Source of the DNA: CAKZQX01 sp034437035
Lineage (GTDB): Bacteria; Chloroflexota; Chloroflexia; Chloroflexales; Chloroflexaceae
Direction: 5' to 3'
DNA: 64,000 nucleotides
NCBI GenBank assembly: GCA_034437035.1
Contig: DAOTUI010000071.1
Location: forward strand, 1-64,000
A program made the translations under genes and the position numbers. Every line of letters begins with the position of its first letter. The stretch's first letter is position 1. Below, piece by piece: positions 60,296-64,000 of the stretch. The notes beneath the pieces were generated by a model. It made no database searches. It was not told the origin of the DNA and was given only the letters and a program-made list of their open reading frames with translations.

Positions 60296-60513
60296 ATGAG
60301 ACGTTCCCGCCAGGCGCAGCGCAGGTTGCGCCTGGCGGGCGGCCTGCTGCTGGTGCTCTTACCCACCAGCGTGACCACGGCAGCCGCTACGCAGACGAAT
60401 GAACACTGCTTTGCCGAAACTGACCACTGCATCAGTAGGCCCATCCGCACCTACTGAGAGCAGCATGGGGGCTTGCTGGTCTTTGGCTATCCCATCAGCG
60501 AACAGCGGGCGGC
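60296..60513 (+). pseudogene. Secreted-protein fragment with in-frame stop
   Basis: ATG 60296 starts a signal peptide (RRLRLAGGLLLVLLPTSVTT, then AAATQ) followed by CFAETDHCISRPIRTY and a TGA; the next codons, EQHGGLLVFGYPISEQ, continue the Chloroflexota repeat CFxETGxCIxGxxRxxWxxNGGLxVFGxPI, so the TGA replaces the Trp codon. Similarity ends at about 60513, where the reverse-strand hydrolase begins. A dead fragment. Confidence 0.78.
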
Positions 60514-61038
60514 GCTCATAACGCGGACACTGGTCGCATGCGTAGAGCGCGCCATCGCCTGCCGAATAAACTGCGCCGTCTCCGGACTACGCGCGCCATA
60601 CTGTCGCACAGATAACTGCACCAGCGCGCGCTGCGGAATCAGCCACAAAAACGGGCGTGTAATCGGGGTCTGAAGACGTTCCCACACGGTATGGCGGGTG
60701 CCATACGCCGTTTCTGCCAGGATAAGTTTGTCGATGCGCTGAGGAGCTTCGCCGGCAAGCTGTTGGGCGACCATCCCGCCCAGGGAATGCCCGCATACAT
60801 GGGTCTGTGCAATGCCGAGGGTATCGAGAAGTTGTACTACCCGGGCCGTCAGCGCCGGGATGCTGTAGGTTCCGTCTACATCCGGCGAGCCGCCATGCGC
60901 GGGCAAATCGCAGGTGATCACCTGATAGTGCCGGCGGAAGAATGTGCATTGCGGGTGCCACATCTGCGAACTGACCAGTGCGCCATGCAAGAGGAGCAGC
61001 GGCGGTCCCGCACCAGTGATGTCGTATTGCAGTTGCAT
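60487..61038 (-). pseudogene. Alpha/beta hydrolase, C-terminal part missing
   Basis: From ATG 61038 the 183-aa frame has LLLLHGALVSSQMW (oxyanion region), CDLPAHGGSP and the nucleophile elbow VCGHSLGGMV (S85). Normal family members run to about 260 aa; the acid and His of the catalytic triad should follow QFIRQAMARSTHATSVRVMS but the frame ends nine codons later. Truncated at the same point where the secreted-protein fragment ends, so both lost their 3' ends in one event. Confidence 0.75.
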
Positions 61039-61084
61039 GCCGGCGCATTCCTCATACCATTGCCCTGAACGAATGATTGTGACG

Positions 61085-61600
61085 CTACAGGTGTGAAGGA
61101 AACCGAGGCACTGTCGCGGCACGGTGCAGTTCATCCAGGTCGCCGACACGCGGTGTATAGACTGAACAGTGCTCACAGAACCGGGCGGGATCGACCTGAT
61201 AGAACATCTGCAATGCCCCAAAGGTGATCGGCTCGTAGCGGTATTGTGCCATCCGGTAAAGATTCAGGCGATCCGGTTCATGTCGCTGGAGCTCTGCCAC
61301 TTCCTGCTCAGTGTTCCATGGTTCGGGTAGGCATCTGGCATAGTCGCCCGACACATAGACCGGATCGCCCGCCCAGGCACCGATAAGGGGGTGTACCCGG
61401 TCAGTGGGTGGCACCTCACGCAGCAGCAGTTCAAGCACTGGCAGGTCGTCCCACTGGAAGACCCCTGACCATTTGTTGTTGCCCGGCGGATCAAGGTATT
61501 GGCGTCGGGCGGGGTTGACAACAGTTCTATGCCACGTTCCCCGATCCTTCGCGCCAGGCAGGCAGGTGCGAAAATTTCGTACCTGCCCCGGCATAACCAC
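61085..61600 (-). CDS. Hypothetical protein, uncertain start
   Basis: Up to 171 aa. VFQWDDLPVLELLLREVPPT, DRVHPLIGAWAGDPVYVSGD and ALQMFYQVDPARFCEHCSVY read as real protein, but the N-terminal 40 residues do not, and the other frame (61264-61602; GERGIELLSTPPDAN) also reads well there. A frameshift near 61480 is possible. I do not recognise the family and give the open frame as it stands. Same strand as the genes on either side. Confidence 0.4.
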   Translation of the reverse strand: MVMPGQVRNFRTCLPGAKDRGTWHRTVVNPARRQYLDPPGNNKWSGVFQWDDLPVLELLLREVPPTDRVHPLIGAWAGDPVYVSGDYARCLPEPWNTEQEVAELQRHEPDRLNLYRMAQYRYEPITFGALQMFYQVDPARFCEHCSVYTPRVGDLDELHRAATVPRFPSHL

Positions 61601-61601
61601 A

Positions 61602-62222
61602 TTACGAGACGATCATATCACCCGGCACCTCCGCCCCCATCTCGACCAGATTGGCGTTGTGCGGGCTGTCGAAGGTGCGCAGCGGTTTGCCCCAACGCAC
61701 CAGTTCGCGGCAGAACGCCTCGGTCTTGCTACCGGGGGCGGCATGGATGATCAGCACGGTTTCCGCGAGGGCGGCAGCGACCAGGTTGCGCGTCAAAGCG
61801 GTCTCCTCGGTAACGCGGCGCTGCGTGGGGCTGAAGGGCGAGAGCAGCAGCAAGCGCCCCTCCTGCAACGGCTCACGATACTCCAGCGGGATGCGCCAGC
61901 GCTCGATGCTGCGGGCGGGGCAGAGGATGAGCGGCTGCGTACCGCGCAGCAGTGTGGTCAGGCATTCGCGCTCGACGGGGGAGTGAAAGCCGCTGATGAC
62001 GGTGCGGCCCTGCTGCCGAAGCTGGTCGGCCAGGTCGTGCGCCCGCAGGATGAGCGCTGCCGGACACTGGCTGGAACTGAAGAGCGCCAGGGCCGGCTGC
62101 TGCAAGATGGCGAGGTTGCCGCGCGCGGTAAGGGTGGGCGGGGCATGGTCGCCCAGCCGGCGCTGTAGGGCGGGCGGGTAGGCGGGATGCTCAGGGGTGA
62201 GGTTGTGCTGGTCGGTGCTCAC
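61602..62222 (-). CDS. DprA/SMF-like (SLOG fold) protein
   Basis: 206 aa. YPPALQRRLGDHAPPTLTAR, LALFSSSQCPAALILRAHDL, ISGFHSPVERECLTTLLRG and LIIHAAPGSKTEAFCRELVR give the Rossmann-like DprA/SLOG core. SRPxS-type elements of true DprA are altered (GFHSPVE), so transformation is unlikely; single-domain proteins of this type commonly accompany restriction-modification genes. Starts GTG 62222, overlapping the methylase stop by 4 bp. Could bind nucleotides or single-stranded DNA. Confidence 0.78.
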   Translation of the reverse strand: MSTDQHNLTPEHPAYPPALQRRLGDHAPPTLTARGNLAILQQPALALFSSSQCPAALILRAHDLADQLRQQGRTVISGFHSPVERECLTTLLRGTQPLILCPARSIERWRIPLEYREPLQEGRLLLLSPFSPTQRRVTEETALTRNLVAAALAETVLIIHAAPGSKTEAFCRELVRWGKPLRTFDSPHNANLVEMGAEVPGDMIVS

Positions 62223-64000
62223 TCCTCCATGCCTCCATCCCGCCCCATGCGGTACTTGATGTCGTAGTTGATGATGAAGTCCAGCTCCTCGGCGGTGAAG
62301 CCGTAGTGCTGTGCCAGCGCCCGGTCGATCTCGTCGATGATGGGTTTGGCCTTATGAACATCAAAGTTAATCTCTTCGACCTGAATATGTTTGCCACGCC
62401 GCACTCGAGTTGTACTGCTGGTGTTATAGGCTATCAAAAGTTCTTCTTGTAGCTTATAAAATGGTCGTGGGTCAACCGTATCCAGGGCAAAGACAGGCAG
62501 ATCAAGCACCTCGCGGGAAACTACATCCATACAATTTGAGTTACTGATCCAGTACCAGTAAAAGAGTTGGCTGTTCAATAAAGCGAGAACAATTGGAGCA
62601 AACGCGGACTGGATCGTCACTGGTTTATAGTGAGATGACAACTTGCTCAACAGTGCCTTGCGCCAGTAGCGTCCACCTGAGTGATAGTACAGAGTTACAC
62701 CTACTGGGGTTGTATAAGCACGTAGCTTTCGGCCATGATCGAGCATGCGACACAAAACCTGTTTTTCGATTGATGAACCCAATTTAGGATGGGGATTAAC
62801 ATGATTTGTGAAGCACGGTTCCGAAACATAGGATAAGGTTTCAAAGATATGTGGTCTGTCACCCGTAGTACCACTTGACCATCGCCGATATCCCGTGCCA
62901 TAAACATTTTTACGTTCATTGGTTTTGTAGAACAGGCTAATCGTCAGGTTCATATCCACACCAACAAAAAGCTTTCCCGGACGCACGGCGTAATGGCTGT
63001 GCCACTGGACGAACGACTGATAAAGGTTCTGAAGTGCTTGCATACTGTCGGTGGAAACCGAGGCGATTGGCACGATCATTCCACAACGTCCCCCCTGACG
63101 CAAGAGAGCCGGCGCACGCTCCACAGTTAGCGCATACAGATTGCCGCAAGGTTCTGTGACATACCCGCGCACTGTGTAGTGACGGCGCACTTTGCTGTAA
63201 CCGATATACGGTGGGTTGCCGATAATCACATCGAAGCCGCCGCGCTGCATAATGCCGTAAAACTCCACAAACCAGTGGAAAGGCTGATGGGTGGCGAGCC
63301 ACTGCGTGTAGGCACCCTCACCCCCTGCCCCTCTCCCACGCCGGGGAGAGGGGTGCTTCCCTTCCCCACCTGTGGGGGAAGGGCCAGGGATGGGGGCAGT
63401 AACGCCATATTCCGCCGCCAGGTAGTGGTTCAGTTCATCGTTCAGCGCGTTCAGGCGGTGGCGCAGTTCCTGCTTGTCCTCCGGCGTCACCGCCCCAACC
63501 AGCGTCGTCTGCTGCTGGCGAAACGCCTGGAACAGCCGGTCTACGTCCTGCGTCTGCGCCTCAATCGCCGCAAGTGATGCCTCTTCTTCTTCCGTGAGCA
63601 GCAGTTTGGGGGCGTTGCCCTGCGGGTTGATAATTGCCTGCTGCACCTCCGCGTAGGTGGCAAAGCCGACCAGCGTGTTGCCCGCCTGAATGTTGAAGTC
63701 GATATCCGGCAGCGGCTCGATCTGCTCGGCCCGCTCGATCTGCGCCACCAGCTTGAGGAACAGCCGCAGCTTGCAGATTTCCACCGCCTCATCCATAATG
63801 TCCACGCCAAACAGGTTGTTCACGATGATCGACTTGAAGATAAAGTAATGGCGGTTGGGGTGCTGCCCAACACGCTCCAGCGTCTCGCGGAAGTCGCGGT
63901 ATTTGCGGCCCCTCACCCCCGGCCCCTCTCCCACGCTGGGGCGAGGGGTGGTTCCCTTCTCAACTGATTGGGGAGAGTCCACAGGAGATGCAAAAGCTGC
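62219..64000 (-). CDS. Eco57I-type class I DNA methylase / type IIG enzyme (partial)
   Basis: At least 593 residues, continuing past the window edge; GTG 63982 is not the true start because the frame stays open. Amino-methylase motif IV NPPY is in FDVIIGNPPYIGYSKV. NRHYFIFKSIIVNNLFGVDI, EICKLRLFLKLVAQIE, PDIDFNIQAGNTLVGFA are Eco57I-family blocks; the region after NPPY includes the target-recognition part (VVSREVLDLPVF). N6-adenine methylation is expected. Motif I (FxGxG) lies beyond the edge. Two in-frame repeat insertions (63310-63400 and 63905-63975) add Pro/Gly/Arg-rich loops. Confidence 0.9.
   Translation of the reverse strand, partial: AAFASPVDSPQSVEKGTTPRPSVGEGPGVRGRKYRDFRETLERVGQHPNRHYFIFKSIIVNNLFGVDIMDEAVEICKLRLFLKLVAQIERAEQIEPLPDIDFNIQAGNTLVGFATYAEVQQAIINPQGNAPKLLLTEEEEASLAAIEAQTQDVDRLFQAFRQQQTTLVGAVTPEDKQELRHRLNALNDELNHYLAAEYGVTAPIPGPSPTGGEGKHPSPRRGRGAGGEGAYTQWLATHQPFHWFVEFYGIMQRGGFDVIIGNPPYIGYSKVRRHYTVRGYVTEPCGNLYALTVERAPALLRQGGRCGMIVPIASVSTDSMQALQNLYQSFVQWHSHYAVRPGKLFVGVDMNLTISLFYKTNERKNVYGTGYRRWSSGTTGDRPHIFETLSYVSEPCFTNHVNPHPKLGSSIEKQVLCRMLDHGRKLRAYTTPVGVTLYYHSGGRYWRKALLSKLSSHYKPVTIQSAFAPIVLALLNSQLFYWYWISNSNCMDVVSREVLDLPVFALDTVDPRPFYKLQEELLIAYNTSSTTRVRRGKHIQVEEINFDVHKAKPIIDEIDRALAQHYGFTAEELDFIINYDIKYRMGRDGGMEE
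63310..63400. repeat. In-frame palindromic repeat in the methylase gene, first copy
   Basis: CTCACCCCCTGCCCCTCTCCCACGCCGGGGAGAGGGGTGCTTCCCTTCCCCACCTGTGGGGGAAGGG: two nested palindromes, each in phase with the methylase frame. It encodes about 30 residues (PIPGPSPTGGEGKHPSPRRG, RGAGGEGAY). Confidence 0.8.
63905..63975. repeat. In-frame palindromic repeat in the methylase gene, second copy
   Basis: CCCCTCACCCCCGGCCCCTCTCCCACGCTGGGGCGAGGGGTGGTTCCC, then AACTGATTGGGGAGAGTCC. Same family as the first copy, encoding KGTTPRPSVGEGPGVRG. Confidence 0.78.

Noticed and set aside
1..64000. tRNA, rRNA and CRISPR arrays
   Set aside because: I looked for conserved tRNA arm patterns, rRNA-like blocks and evenly spaced short direct repeats and found none; a covariance-model scan would be needed to be sure.

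Overview
The window looks like a chromosomal contig of a GC-rich (about 60%) filamentous-type Chloroflexota bacterium, probably class Chloroflexia. This is inferred from gene content: a Chloroflexia-style TreS-maltokinase fusion, an M16C protease, a DUF433/DUF5615 pair, an LRR-DUF6745 pair, an Eco57I-type methylase, and many dispersed palindromic repeats. I could run no searches, so the lineage is an inference.

Layout. 0-25 kb is mostly housekeeping: polyphosphate kinase, a membrane-anchored parvulin, a beta-propeller lipoprotein, pyrophosphatase-Nudix-YbeY-NnrE, an M16C peptidase, TreS-Mak, MsrB, DNA polymerase I and a GT2 glycosyltransferase. It is interrupted by repeat-rich gaps, a toxin-antitoxin pair and gene fragments. 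25-31 kb is accessory and partly decayed: an orphan effector-associated domain, an AT-rich HEPN-like gene, a VapBC pair between direct repeats, and an ADP-ribose operon (macro domain, ADP-ribosylglycohydrolase, DUF6939) with a well-formed promoter and a 16-bp palindromic operator.

31-57 kb is a dense accessory island with three interleaved themes. (i) RNA repair: two RNA ligases (38147-40022) followed by an HD-Pnk end-healing enzyme (40270-41433), preceded by a methyltransferase. (ii) The functionally uncharacterised STM4011-STM4015 set: LRR protein, ATP-grasp, sulfatase-like hydrolase and two radical SAM enzymes. (iii) Three intact and one broken dual-specificity-type phosphatases, a DUF4291 protein, two R2K-like ATP-grasps and an HD protein in a tightly coupled operon. 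Two divergent promoters at 51.7-51.9 kb carry matching GAAC-N4-GTTC boxes, as in Gram-positive-type SOS operators, suggesting DNA-damage control of an LRR operon and of the operon that leads into the phosphatase/DUF4291/ATP-grasp genes. A 1066-aa protein of unknown function (32522-35722) sits behind a promoter and a short leader ORF.

57-64 kb holds a membrane protein whose 5' end has been hit by a repeat element, a flavin oxidase, rearranged gene fragments, and at the right edge a type IIG/Eco57I-like methylase (running off the window) with a DprA-like partner.

The most striking non-coding feature is a family of about 200-bp non-autonomous elements (at least ten copies or fragments) with 15-bp terminal inverted repeats ending in CAC/CAG, 7-bp target duplications, and a long central hairpin whose sequence differs from copy to copy while staying perfectly self-complementary. 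One copy can be cleanly removed in silico to restore an interrupted reading frame at 57.2 kb. Several accessory genes carry single-base frameshifts (26.2, 28.8, 30.0 and 43.4 kb), which are either real decay or homopolymer sequencing errors.
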